From Chryseobacterium camelliae (GTDB lineage Bacteria > Bacteroidota > Bacteroidia > Flavobacteriales > Weeksellaceae), in NCBI RefSeq assembly GCF_027920545.1, contig NZ_CP115859.1, forward strand, positions 496,001 through 560,000: a stretch of DNA of 64,000 nucleotides, read 5' to 3'. Every line of letters begins with the position of its first letter. The first letter of the stretch is position 1. The notes beneath the pieces were generated by a model. The model was not told the origin of the DNA and ran no database searches. It saw only the letters and a program-made list of their open reading frames with translations. Both the position numbers and the translations under genes were made by a program. This document shows positions 55,623 to 64,000 of the stretch, one piece after another.

Positions 55623-56130
55623 CTATTTAAGATATTTTCTTTTATTTTTTCTTTTAATTCTGGAATAATGGGTCTGTTTATCATTTTCATCTTCAGAAAT
55701 CACACTGATGTTCCCGTCCACTTCAAGAATAGAAAGCTTTACCTTTTTTATTCCGTTCACACCATGTTCCCGTATAGACTCTTCCAACTCATCTTCGGTT
55801 ATTTTCACTTTATTCAAAGCTTCCTGAATTACCACTCCGTCCTTTACCAGAATTACTGGATCTTCTTCCATAAAGGTTTTAAATGAAGGACTCGTGAACA
55901 TTAATCTCTTTACAATAAAATTGGCCACAAAAAGCACCAATCAAACCTCCCTGTAAAGATGTATCAGGACCCACCATTGCATTCTGAACCGCATTAGAAA
56001 TAAGCAAGAACAAAACTACATCTCCTGCATTGAGCTGGGAAAGCTGATTTTTACCAAACAAACGAATGGCGATCACCATAAAAAGGTAAACGCAAAGCGA
56101 ACGAACAACTACATCTAAAATGGGATTCAC
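55623..56130 (-). pseudogene. DUF421 (YetF-like) membrane protein, interrupted by a one-base shift
   Basis: Two frames cover one gene. The 5' part (56130 down) reads three membrane helices with IRLFGKNQLSQLNAGDVVLF and GPDTSLQGGLIGA. The 3' part (up to 55623) reads LFVANFIVKRLMFTSPSFKT, then ILVKDGVVIQEALNKVKI and the cytosolic domain. The total span is 508 bases, one more than 169 codons. The shift lies at a run of five A (plus strand 55929-55933). A full protein of 168 aa results if one base is removed. It may be a true frameshift, programmed slippage, or a sequencing error at the homopolymer. DUF421 function is unknown. Confidence 0.75.
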
Positions 56131-56228
56131 GATCGTTTTTTTGTGTTATCAAATGTATTAATTTTTTGTTTTGATGTGAGAAAAAATAAAATTTCAAGTA
56201 ATAATGTTATTCAAATAGTCTAAATAAA

Positions 56229-56252
56229 AAAACCGCCTTATAAAGCGGTTTA
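56229..56252 (-). terminator. Terminator after the GG-leader peptide gene
   Basis: Stem AACCGC / GCGGTT with extra pairing at the loop, 15 bases after the peptide stop. Confidence 0.55.
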
Positions 56253-56265
56253 GATTTTTAAATTG

Positions 56266-56400
56266 TTAAGGACATTGCCCGATCGGAACTGTACTGCAAA
56301 CTGTTTTGTTTAATCTTTCACAGTAAACGCAGTATTGTTTTGGCGCCCCGCCGTACACTGACTTTAGTTCTGTTTTGGTTAGTTTCTTTAAATTTTTCAT
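56266..56400 (-). CDS. Bacteriocin-like peptide with double-glycine leader
   Basis: 44 aa from the ATG at 56400 (an upstream frame to 56478 is rejected). The leader MKNLKKLTKTELKSVYGG ends in GG, the known cleavage site of peptidase-C39 ABC exporters. The core APKQYCVYCERLNKTVCST and ending PIGQCP has four Cys. Such peptides are common in Chryseobacterium and are grouped as bacteriocin-like. Immunity and export genes are not next to it. Function not shown. Confidence 0.75.
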   Translation of the reverse strand: MKNLKKLTKTELKSVYGGAPKQYCVYCERLNKTVCSTVPIGQCP

Positions 56401-56491
56401 ATTGTTTAATTTTGTGAATCTAAATATAAAACGAAATTCATTTTCAGTTATTATAAAATTTCTATTTAAAATTTTCACAATTTACATTAAA

Positions 56492-56519
56492 AAAGCCACA
56501 CAAAGATCTGCATGGCTTT
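56492..56519 (-). terminator. Terminator after the TonB-C-like gene
   Basis: Stem AAAGCCA / TGGCTTT with an inner AGATCT; a T-rich run follows on the minus strand. Confidence 0.5.
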
Positions 56520-56541
56520 ATATTAAAAGATTTTATGAATA

Positions 56542-56940
56542 TTATCTGTTGTCTATTTCCACTGTAACAGGCATTACATATGTATATGCCAATGTATTTT
56601 TATTTAATTTTTTCGGCTTTACTTTCAGATTGGTTAAAACATTTTCAATTTCTTTACTCACATTTTTACAATCCCCTGTAGAATGTACATTGACGATTTT
56701 CCCGTTTTCAGCAATATCAAATTTCACTTCCGAATTCACCACCCCTTGCTTATATTCATAATTTGTGAAATCAAAATTGCCTATCAACTCATTTCTTATT
56801 TCATTTAAAGTTTCATTCTTATTCAATTGAACTTCTTGAATAACATTATTATTTGTAATTTGTGCCTTAGCAGTATTAATTAAAGAAACACATCCGCCAA
56901 TTAAAAGGAAAGCAGCAAATATTTGAATTTTATTTTTCAT
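56542..56940 (-). CDS. Exported protein with TonB C-terminal-like domain
   Basis: 132 aa. Signal peptide-like N-terminus with a Cys near 17 (LLIGGCVSL) but also a later AKA cleavage site. The rest, KQGVVNSEVKFDIAENGKIV and ENVLTNLKVKPKKL, has the beta-alpha-beta layout of TonB C-terminal domains (GxVxVxFxIxxNGxI). No membrane anchor and no Pro-rich linker. Separate TonB-C-like envelope proteins occur in Bacteroidetes. Low certainty about role. Confidence 0.6.
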   Translation of the reverse strand: MKNKIQIFAAFLLIGGCVSLINTAKAQITNNNVIQEVQLNKNETLNEIRNELIGNFDFTNYEYKQGVVNSEVKFDIAENGKIVNVHSTGDCKNVSKEIENVLTNLKVKPKKLNKNTLAYTYVMPVTVEIDNR

Positions 56941-57127
56941 AACTCTCTGATTTTAAATGTTATTTTAACTTATTACTATTTCTTTATCAAAGATATACAA
57001 AATAATTCACATTAATTTTACATTGAGTTAACATTGAGTTAACATTAGAATTTAATTAATTGATTTTCAATATTATAAAATTTTAAAATAATTGAAAATT
57101 TAACATTGGAAGTTAATATTGAGCATA
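56941..57127. other. A/T-rich spacer with direct repeats upstream of the TonB-C-like gene
   Basis: Contains ACATTGAGTTA repeated twice in direct order, then ACATTAGAAT, around 57022-57052, next to a GTTAAC palindrome. It may be a regulator site for the TonB-C-like gene. No ORF seen. Confidence 0.3.
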
Positions 57128-57161
57128 AAAAAGACTAAATCAAACGAGATTTAGCCTTTTT
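57128..57161 (-). terminator. Terminator after uvrA
   Basis: Stem AAAAAGACTAAATC / GATTTAGCCTTTTT with one G-U position, 32 bases after the uvrA stop. Confidence 0.75.
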
Positions 57162-57192
57162 TATTCATAAGCTTTATTTTTCTTAAAGCAGT

Positions 57193-60024
57193 TTATTCCA
57201 ATTCCCTTTTCAGAAACTTCCCAGTCAGGCTTTTCTTAGACTTCACAATTTCCTCGGGAGTTCCCTGTGCAACGATTTGTCCACCGTGCTTTCCTCCTTC
57301 AGGACCCACATCAATAATATGGTCGGCAAGTTTAATCACATCCATATTATGTTCAATAATGATGAAAGAGTTTCCTAATTCCACCAATTGGTTAATCGCA
57401 TCCATCAAAATTTTAACATCTTCAAAATGAAGTCCTGTTGTCGGTTCGTCAAGGATGTATAAAGTATTTCCGGTCTGTCTTTTTGCCAGTTCCGTTGCTA
57501 GCTTGATACGTTGAGCCTCCCCTCCTGAAAGTGTTGTTGACTGTTGCCCCAAAGTAATATAACCTAAACCAACATCCTGTAACGTTTTTACTTTTGCGAA
57601 GATCTTAGGAATCGGCTGGAAAAACTCTACCGCTTCATCAATCGTCATATCCAGTACATCGGAAATCGATTTTCCTTTGTAACGGACTTCCAGGGTCTCT
57701 CTGTTGAAGCGTTTTCCGTTACAGGTCTCGCAGTGAACATATACATCCGGCAAGAAATTCATTTCAATGACCTTCAAGCCGCCTCCCTGACAAGTTTCAC
57801 ATCTTCCTCCTTTCACGTTGAAAGAGAATCTTCCGGGTTTGTAGCCACGGATTTTAGATTCAGGTAATTCTGCAAAGAGGTTCCTGATGTCGGTAAACAT
57901 TCCGGTATACGTCGCAGGATTAGAACGTGGCGTTCTCCCAATAGGAGTCTGGTCTACATCTACAATTTTATCAATGTTTTCAAGACCTTCTATCTTTTTG
58001 TAAGGCAAAGGTTCCTGAACTGCTCTGTAAAAATGTTTATTCAAGATCGGATACAAAGTTCCGTTGATCAAAGAGGATTTTCCGCTTCCTGAAATTCCTG
58101 AAACCACCACCAATTTTCCCAAAGGAATATCTAATGTTACATTTTTAAGGTTGTTTCCTGCAGCTCCTTTTAATACGATATTCTTACCATTTCCTTCTCT
58201 TCTTTTCTCGGGAATGGCAATTTTTCTTTTTCCGTTAATATACTGAGCGGTAATCGTATCAGCTTTCAACAGATCTTTCGGTTTTCCCTGCCAAAGAATT
58301 TCTCCTCCGAATTTTCCGGCTCTCGGACCGATATCCAACACCTCATCGGCTTCGAGGATCATATCCTTATCGTGTTCAACAACCAGAACGGAGTTTCCGA
58401 TGTCACGAAGATTTTTTAATGAATTAATAAGTCTTTCGTTGTCTCTCTGGTGTAATCCGATACTTGGTTCGTCCAGGATATACAAAACATTCACCAACTG
58501 GGAACCAATTTGTGTTGCCAGACGAATCCTTTGAGATTCTCCTCCGGAAAGCGTTTTTGAACTTCTGCTCAAACTTAGATAATCCAAACCTACATCCAGC
58601 AAAAACTGCAGTCTGGTTTCAATTTCCTTTAAAATTTCGTGAGCAATGATTTTATTTTTTTCCGAGAATTTATCTTTCACATCAGCCAACCAATCTTTTA
58701 GATCAATTAAACTCAATGCATTCACCTCAGCGATATTTTTTCCGTCGATTTTAAAGCTTAAACTTCCCGGTTGAAGACGGGTTCCTTTACATTCAGGACA
58801 GGTTTCTTCCGTCGTAAAGTGTCTTTCAAGCAAAATCGCTTCGTAAGATTCTCTTTCTTCAATAATCTCCTCCATAAAAGGAATCAATCCATCAAAACTG
58901 ATTTTGATTTTTTTGGTAATTCCTGCGTATTTTAAGTCTTTATTAAATTCTTTATGACAACCGTTGTAGATATAATCCAACGCTTCCTCCGGGATATCCT
59001 GAAAAGGTGTAGCCATTCCCAACCCGAAAATTTCAAGAATATTTTTAATCTGGGATAAGATCCATTTGTTAGACTTAATATCTTCTAATGGTAACAAACC
59101 TCCCTGATTGATTGATAATTTAGGATTTTCAACAAAATAATCCGTATTGATTTTTTTGATCGTTCCTAATCCTTTACAGCTTGGGCAGCTTCCTTTCGGA
59201 GAGTTAAATGAAAAGGTATTCGGTTCCGGCAAAGCCAATGAATGACCGGTTTCGGCATCCATTAAGTTTTTAGAAAAATATTCAATCTCCGTGCTTCCCA
59301 GCTTTTGAATCCCGATCAGACCTTCTCCCATCTCCATTGCCGTTCGCAATGATTTTTCCATTCTCGCTTCGGAAGCAGATTCACCGATAATCCAACGGTC
59401 GATCACAATATCGATGTCGTGGGTTTTATAACGGTCAAGCTTTAAATCGTATTCAATATCCTGTAATTCGCCGTCAATTCTTGCCTGTCCGTACCCTTTC
59501 TTCGCCATCTGAACAAAAAGTTCGTGGTAATGTCCTTTTCTGGCTCTTACAACAGGTGCCATCAGCATAATCTTTTCACCTTTATAGTTTTCCTTAATGG
59601 TTTCAAGGATTTGATCTTCCGTATAGCTTACCAACTTTTGCCCGGTCCTTTGTGAGTAAGCATCCGAAACTCTTGCGTACAAAAGACGTAAGAAATCATA
59701 AAGCTCCGTAACCGTTCCTACCGTTGAACGAGGGTTTTTATTCGTTGTTTTCTGTTCGATGGCAATTACAGGAGATAATCCTTCGATTTTATCAACATCA
59801 GGACGTTCCAGGCCTCCTAAAAACTGTCTTGCATAGGCGGAAAACGTTTCGATATAACGACGCTGACCTTCCGCAAAGATGGTATCAAAAGCCAATGACG
59901 ATTTTCCGCTTCCCGAAAGACCGGTAATCACGACCAGTTCGTTACGTGGAATTTTTACATTGATGTTTTTAAGGTTATGCTCTCTTGCGCCGTAAACTTC
60001 TATATATTCTGTTGATTTACTCAT
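57193..60024 (-). CDS. uvrA: Excinuclease ABC subunit A
   Basis: Damage-recognition ATPase of nucleotide excision repair, 943 aa. Two ABC modules with Walker A motifs [14 protein letters not shown] and [14 protein letters not shown], signatures [12 protein letters not shown] and [12 protein letters not shown], and zinc-binding CxxC pairs ([35 protein letters not shown]). Complete. Single gene; a TAATTTTG element lies upstream at 60060-60067. Confidence 0.97.
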   Translation of the reverse strand: MSKSTEYIEVYGAREHNLKNINVKIPRNELVVITGLSGSGKSSLAFDTIFAEGQRRYIETFSAYARQFLGGLERPDVDKIEGLSPVIAIEQKTTNKNPRSTVGTVTELYDFLRLLYARVSDAYSQRTGQKLVSYTEDQILETIKENYKGEKIMLMAPVVRARKGHYHELFVQMAKKGYGQARIDGELQDIEYDLKLDRYKTHDIDIVIDRWIIGESASEARMEKSLRTAMEMGEGLIGIQKLGSTEIEYFSKNLMDAETGHSLALPEPNTFSFNSPKGSCPSCKGLGTIKKINTDYFVENPKLSINQGGLLPLEDIKSNKWILSQIKNILEIFGLGMATPFQDIPEEALDYIYNGCHKEFNKDLKYAGITKKIKISFDGLIPFMEEIIEERESYEAILLERHFTTEETCPECKGTRLQPGSLSFKIDGKNIAEVNALSLIDLKDWLADVKDKFSEKNKIIAHEILKEIETRLQFLLDVGLDYLSLSRSSKTLSGGESQRIRLATQIGSQLVNVLYILDEPSIGLHQRDNERLINSLKNLRDIGNSVLVVEHDKDMILEADEVLDIGPRAGKFGGEILWQGKPKDLLKADTITAQYINGKRKIAIPEKRREGNGKNIVLKGAAGNNLKNVTLDIPLGKLVVVSGISGSGKSSLINGTLYPILNKHFYRAVQEPLPYKKIEGLENIDKIVDVDQTPIGRTPRSNPATYTGMFTDIRNLFAELPESKIRGYKPGRFSFNVKGGRCETCQGGGLKVIEMNFLPDVYVHCETCNGKRFNRETLEVRYKGKSISDVLDMTIDEAVEFFQPIPKIFAKVKTLQDVGLGYITLGQQSTTLSGGEAQRIKLATELAKRQTGNTLYILDEPTTGLHFEDVKILMDAINQLVELGNSFIIIEHNMDVIKLADHIIDVGPEGGKHGGQIVAQGTPEEIVKSKKSLTGKFLKRELE

Positions 60025-60059
60025 AATTTGGGGTGACTTTACCTGAAAATCACGATGGG

Positions 60060-60067
60060 CAAAATTA
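60060..60067 (-). promoter_or_regulatory. -7 element of uvrA
   Basis: Minus strand reads TAATTTTG (TAnnTTTG), 35 bases before the uvrA start. No clear -33. Confidence 0.4.
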
Positions 60068-60168
60068 CGGAATTTTATGGAATTTTTTATGCTAAAAAGT
60101 AGTAGTTAATTAACAACAAATTGTATTTTTTGCTTAAAATTCTATTTAAAAAGTCTGCTAAAAACAAA

Positions 60169-60191
60169 AACCGATGAAAAATTCACCGGTT
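60169..60191 (-). terminator. Terminator after tssF
   Basis: Stem AACCGATGAA / TTCACCGGTT with one G-U position, 24 bases after the tssF stop, followed by T-rich sequence on the minus strand. Confidence 0.65.
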
Positions 60192-60215
60192 GAGTTATAT
60201 TTTAATTCTTTAATT

Positions 60216-62099
60216 TTAATAGTCTCCGAACTCTGAATCTTCATTGCTTACTTTTACCAGATATTCTATTCCGTCTATTGCTTTTGAAACAATACGGTTT
60301 CTAAGCATATTGGCCATATTCTCCCAATACATTCTTCCGTAAAATGAATAATTCTGAGGAATAATCTCCACTTCTACCGTACGTACAAACCCTTCTTTAG
60401 GTTTATTGCTGATCATTGTTCCTCTGGTTACTCTTACTTCTTTCAGTTCGTCTTTCAGCACCATCCTGCAATAGTTTTTGACATCTTCTAAAGAAATAAT
60501 TTTATCTCTGGTTGTTAAAGCATATTTATACGCCTGAATGCTGTCTGTCCCTTTCTGTTCTTCTGCGCCACCAATGGTTTCGGTAAGAAGAACCAACATC
60601 TGGGATTTTAACTGGTTGGAAAGCTCTGTTCCGGGACGCATATGATTCGCCAAGGTGGAATGAGTCACCCAAAATGAAGCATAGGTATGATCTGTTTTAT
60701 CAACAGGCTCCATGATCACGTAATTCAACTCCTGCTTAATGCTTCTTTTGGCATTATTCACTTTTTGAATCATAGACTTCATCTTGTCCGACATTTCACT
60801 CAGAATGCCTTTTACATTATCTCTGTTCAATAGTGAAAATGCCGCAATCTCATCTCTGGTAAGCTCCAATACATTGGCGATCATATCTACCGCATTTCTA
60901 TTGGAGAAACGTTCCATTCCTCCCTTTCTAACGGTATACAATCCTTTTTTCAGATCATCGCTTGGCGTAAACGGAATTTCCGTATATCTCCTTCCGTCAC
61001 CATCCTGAACTTCATCTACATACAGGAAATGTTCTCCATCATCCGTTACCAGAGGAATATTGTTTCCCATAATATCGAGACTGTACTCCGTTTTCTTCCA
61101 GCCTCTGTTATAAATAGGGAATGCATTGAGCACAAATGAAAAGTTGTCTAAGATCTCAGCAGAAAACTGTGGGGGAAATTCAAAAGTAAGCCACAAGAAG
61201 CTTTTCCCCTCAATGTATTTGGTAATTTCCTCTTTATAATCTAAGAAACTTAAGTTTTCAGGCAGCTTTCCTGCTTCGGTAAATAAGCTCTCCGAAATCC
61301 CTTTTACTTCTATAAATTTATGATGATAAATGCTCTTAACGTCTTCTATCAGTTTATTTTGGATAGACTGTTCTTTGAACATTTGCTCATAACCATCTTC
61401 CTGGTTATTTTTCAGATAAGTTAATCCTTCCCGAACGAACAGCGGATTCCCATTGCTGGTAACTGTAATATAGGGCAACAGTTTATAGACAAAATCCATA
61501 TGTTCAAACGCAGGATTTGAGCAATAAATGCTTAAGTTTTTAGGAAAGTTTTCACTTTTATATTTGGAAACATTAATTCCTATTGTAATTTTTCTGTAAT
61601 CTTCAGGTTTTCCCTGAAATCTGGCAATCGGGATTTTATTAAGCCTGTCATCAATTCCATAACAGGTATTTCCTACAAACATTATGGAGGTCTGCGCTTT
61701 GTTAATTCTTACATTACCTACCGGAGTAAACGGAATATTGATTTGCTTATCAGATTCCGACTTTACTGTAGAAATCATCTGTTTTCTGAAGAAAAACTCC
61801 GTATGCTCCAGTAAAACCTCGGTAGATTCTGTCGGGTTTGTAAAGGCAACCGCATGAGCAGGAACCGGATGGGTATAAATAGACGGGGTAAGAAGTTTGG
61901 CCAGTTTCTCTAAAATTCTGGCATTTACCGTCTGGATTTCGTTGTTTGCCTTAAAGACCTCGGTACTGAATGCATCTATCAACAATTTCACAAAAGGATC
62001 CAAAGACTGAGGACTCTTTAATCCCCAAACTTTAGTCGCATTCTGAAGCATTCTAGCCTTTACTGATTCTTTGGAATATATATTCTGATCTAAATTCAT
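60216..62099 (-). CDS. tssF: Type VI secretion baseplate protein TssF
   Basis: 627 aa. The N-terminus NATKVWGLKSPQSLDPFVKL and the following AFSTEVFKANNEIQTVNARI match Bacteroidetes TssF, a baseplate wedge protein. Length and complete C-terminus (YGRMYWENMANMLRNRIVSK) fit. No signal peptide; acts in the cytosol as part of the baseplate. Its start is 23 bases after the tssE stop. The other baseplate and sheath genes are not in the window. Confidence 0.88.
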   Translation of the reverse strand: MNLDQNIYSKESVKARMLQNATKVWGLKSPQSLDPFVKLLIDAFSTEVFKANNEIQTVNARILEKLAKLLTPSIYTHPVPAHAVAFTNPTESTEVLLEHTEFFFRKQMISTVKSESDKQINIPFTPVGNVRINKAQTSIMFVGNTCYGIDDRLNKIPIARFQGKPEDYRKITIGINVSKYKSENFPKNLSIYCSNPAFEHMDFVYKLLPYITVTSNGNPLFVREGLTYLKNNQEDGYEQMFKEQSIQNKLIEDVKSIYHHKFIEVKGISESLFTEAGKLPENLSFLDYKEEITKYIEGKSFLWLTFEFPPQFSAEILDNFSFVLNAFPIYNRGWKKTEYSLDIMGNNIPLVTDDGEHFLYVDEVQDGDGRRYTEIPFTPSDDLKKGLYTVRKGGMERFSNRNAVDMIANVLELTRDEIAAFSLLNRDNVKGILSEMSDKMKSMIQKVNNAKRSIKQELNYVIMEPVDKTDHTYASFWVTHSTLANHMRPGTELSNQLKSQMLVLLTETIGGAEEQKGTDSIQAYKYALTTRDKIISLEDVKNYCRMVLKDELKEVRVTRGTMISNKPKEGFVRTVEVEIIPQNYSFYGRMYWENMANMLRNRIVSKAIDGIEYLVKVSNEDSEFGDY

Positions 62100-62122
62100 A
62101 ATCTGTGATTATCATTAAAAAA

Positions 62123-62563
62123 TTAATCGATAGACATTGGACTCAAAAATAATTCTGTGGAAAAGCTGAAACGCTCTCCCGTCATCTCCATTTTTGCATT
62201 GATGGCTATTTTTACTTTTTTCTTAATTTCCGTGTGCTCTTTTGTGTCGTAGTTATGCTCTACAAACTGAATGTGTGCTTCAATTTGCGGCTGAACAATT
62301 CTGGGTTCGTATTCCTGTATCTGTCTTTTCAGACTTTTAATGAAAACGCTTTCCCAAACAGCACTGGTAACTCCATTATCGAACTCAAGATTCCATACAT
62401 CATTTCCATAATTTTCATCATATCTGTTTTCGCCTTTTTTAGTTGTTATCAGCAGCATAATGTTATGAGCAATACTTTCACCCATATCGCAGGTGTCAAT
62501 ACTTACTCCTTCCGTCATTAATGCTGATGGAACAAAAGGCATTCTGTAATTTGGTGTGTCCAT
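62123..62563 (-). CDS. tssE: Type VI secretion baseplate protein TssE (gp25-like)
   Basis: 146 aa. GP25-like lysozyme-family baseplate protein: MGESIAHNIMLLITTKKGEN, RYDENYGNDVWNLEFDN and the C-terminal beta segment. Of the gp25 type that caps the sheath base. First gene of a tssE-tssF unit, with no type VI gene next to it upstream (an amino-acid permease ends at 62710). Confidence 0.85.
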   Translation of the reverse strand: MDTPNYRMPFVPSALMTEGVSIDTCDMGESIAHNIMLLITTKKGENRYDENYGNDVWNLEFDNGVTSAVWESVFIKSLKRQIQEYEPRIVQPQIEAHIQFVEHNYDTKEHTEIKKKVKIAINAKMEMTGERFSFSTELFLSPMSID

Positions 62564-62675
62564 GATTCAACTTCTGTGTTTTACTTCATATTCTGGTTTA
62601 ATTGAAAAGAAATACCAAATTAAACATTTTTCACGAAATAGAGTATTACTAAATTTAAAATGATCATTATAAAAA

Positions 62676-62702
62676 AAGCTGCCCGTTTACATCGAGCAGC
62701 TT
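62676..62702 (-). terminator. Terminator after the amino-acid permease
   Basis: Stem AAGCTGC / GCAGCTT with a 13-base loop, 7 bases after the permease stop; A-run on the left gives T-run on the minus strand. Confidence 0.65.
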
Positions 62703-62709
62703 ATTATAT

Positions 62710-64000
62710 TTATTCTTCAGCTTTCTTATTTCTATTAATAAAATAATAAACAGGAAGTCCGAGTAAAACCATCAGGAATCCTGGCCAGGTGTATTGTTGC
62801 TTGTACATTAAAAGCAAAATACAGAAACCTGTTCCGATAACCAGATAAATAACCGGAGTAATTGGGTATAACCATGTCTTATAAGGTCTTTCCAAATTTG
62901 GTTGCTTGTATCTTAAATAAATCACCCCAAAAACAGTAATCATATAAAACAACACAATCACGAAAGAGATCATATCCAAAAGATTCCCGTACTGACCGCT
63001 CAGACAAAGCAAAGAAGCCCAAATTCCCTGCATCCATAGTGCATTGGCCGGGACTTCATTTTTATTGTTTTTTTCAGCTTGCTTAAAGAACATCCCATCT
63101 TTTGCCATCGTCTGGAAAACCCTTGCTCCGGCTAAGATTAATCCGTTGTTACATCCAAATGTTGAAACCATTACCAACACAGCAATAATGACCGTTCCTG
63201 CACTTCCGAAAATAAAATGAGAAGCAGCAACCGCTACCCTGTCATTTTCAGCAAATGCAATGGCATCTCTGCCTAAAGCATTTAAGTACACATAATTAAC
63301 GGCAATATATAAAATCATGACAGCGGTTGTACCGTAAATCATTGATTTTACAACATTTTTCTTCGGATTTTCAATCTCTCCCGAAACGAAAGTCACACTT
63401 TCCCAGGCTACGGAACTGAATACAGAACCTACCATTGCTGCAGCGATTCCTCCCATTAAAGTCATACCGCCAATCGGTTCCCAGCCTTCTTTCAGAAAGT
63501 TTCCAAGGGTATCTTTTTTTAGATTATTAAAAGAATCCGTTCCAAAACTGAAATTTTCAGCCATATGCGAAATATCTACCAAAATAAATCCTGCCGCTAT
63601 CAATCCTACTAAAGCAATAATCTTAGAACCAGTAAAAATATTCTGCAGTAATTTCCCGCTTTCAACGCCTCTTGTATTGATATACGTAAGCAAAATAATA
63701 ATGGCAATTGCTAAAATCTGAATCCAGGTAATTTTAAATTCTCCACTTTGAAAGATTGGGGCAGCATCATTTAAAGCCGGAACCAAATATGCCGTAAATT
63801 TCCCGAAAGCCATTGCCACTGCTGCAATTGTTCCTGTCTGAATCACCGTAAACAATCCCCATCCGTACAGGAAACCCATCTTTTTTCCAAAAATTTCTTT
63901 AAGATAGGTGTATTGTCCACCCGCTTTAGGATACAGTGCGGAAAGCTCTCCATAGCTTATTGCTGCGGCAACCGTCATGACTCCTGTAATGACCCAAACA
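62710..64000 (-). CDS. Amino-acid permease (APC family), 5' end outside the window
   Basis: The frame is open through the window edge: the codons before the first visible Met (63978) read VWVITGV, a normal internal part of the family, so the N-terminus (probably ~50 residues) is missing. At least 422 aa are visible, with eleven to twelve membrane helices. AISYGELSALYPKAGGQYTY is the family's conserved TM2 region. Substrate not predictable. It is followed by its own terminator. Confidence 0.88.
   Translation of the reverse strand, partial: VWVITGVMTVAAAISYGELSALYPKAGGQYTYLKEIFGKKMGFLYGWGLFTVIQTGTIAAVAMAFGKFTAYLVPALNDAAPIFQSGEFKITWIQILAIAIIILLTYINTRGVESGKLLQNIFTGSKIIALVGLIAAGFILVDISHMAENFSFGTDSFNNLKKDTLGNFLKEGWEPIGGMTLMGGIAAAMVGSVFSSVAWESVTFVSGEIENPKKNVVKSMIYGTTAVMILYIAVNYVYLNALGRDAIAFAENDRVAVAASHFIFGSAGTVIIAVLVMVSTFGCNNGLILAGARVFQTMAKDGMFFKQAEKNNKNEVPANALWMQGIWASLLCLSGQYGNLLDMISFVIVLFYMITVFGVIYLRYKQPNLERPYKTWLYPITPVIYLVIGTGFCILLLMYKQQYTWPGFLMVLLGLPVYYFINRNKKAEE

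Noticed and set aside
55296..55886. A 196-aa plus-strand ORF
   Set aside because: It is antisense to the acetyltransferase and DUF421 genes, and its composition shows no coding signal for a known protein.

Overview
The window is a chromosomal segment of a Flavobacteriia bacterium, most likely Chryseobacterium or a close Weeksellaceae relative. The DNA is AT-rich. Several promoters have the Bacteroidetes -7 element TAnnTTTG. Shine-Dalgarno signals are weak. The gene content is typical of the group: GLPGLI, head-GIN, DUF3667, DUF2723 and HYC_CC_PP proteins, a separate atpD-atpC unit, a sulfonolipid gene pair and type VI secretion genes of the Bacteroidetes type. No tRNA, rRNA, CRISPR array, prophage or intact insertion sequence was seen. 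The only RNA gene recognised is the small SRP RNA at 46614-46706.

Layout. 1-6.8 kb: a FAD monooxygenase, a TPR/LuxR-type regulator and a copper operon (HYC_CC_PP protein, DUF3347 protein, multicopper oxidase fused to a CopB-like barrel). 6.9-16.1 kb: a TonB-dependent receptor, kdsA, small genes and two large GT-C-like membrane proteins. 16.3-22 kb, plus strand: a cysteate-synthase-like enzyme and an alpha-oxoamine synthase (probable sulfonolipid/capnine synthesis), a DMT transporter and a B12-type radical SAM protein. 22-36 kb: atpDC, ribF, a GLPGLI protein with a small Cys-containing secreted peptide, glutathione peroxidase, kdsB, an aminotransferase and a phosphohexomutase.

36.1-44.8 kb is the most accessory-looking part. 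It holds an operon ending in a truncated GyrB-like GHKL protein that has lost ATP-site residues. Next to it is a type VI effector island with two toxin-lipoprotein pairs: a DUF4280 PAAR-like protein with a hydrolase-like tail, and a Tle1-like lipase. In each pair the lipoprotein start overlaps the toxin stop, which suggests effector-immunity modules. An isolated tssE-tssF baseplate operon lies 15 kb away at 60.2-62.6 kb. The other structural type VI genes are outside the window.

44.9-64 kb: a GT2 glycosyltransferase, SRP RNA, a UPF0173 hydrolase, menA/menB, gyrA, two His-rich small exported proteins, a DUF421 gene broken by a one-base shift at an A5 tract, a double-glycine-leader peptide, uvrA, tssF/tssE and the 3' part of an amino-acid permease. 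Intergenic inverted repeats related to TGTCATgCTGAgCGAAGT recur at four places. Other intergenic spaces carry short tandem motifs.
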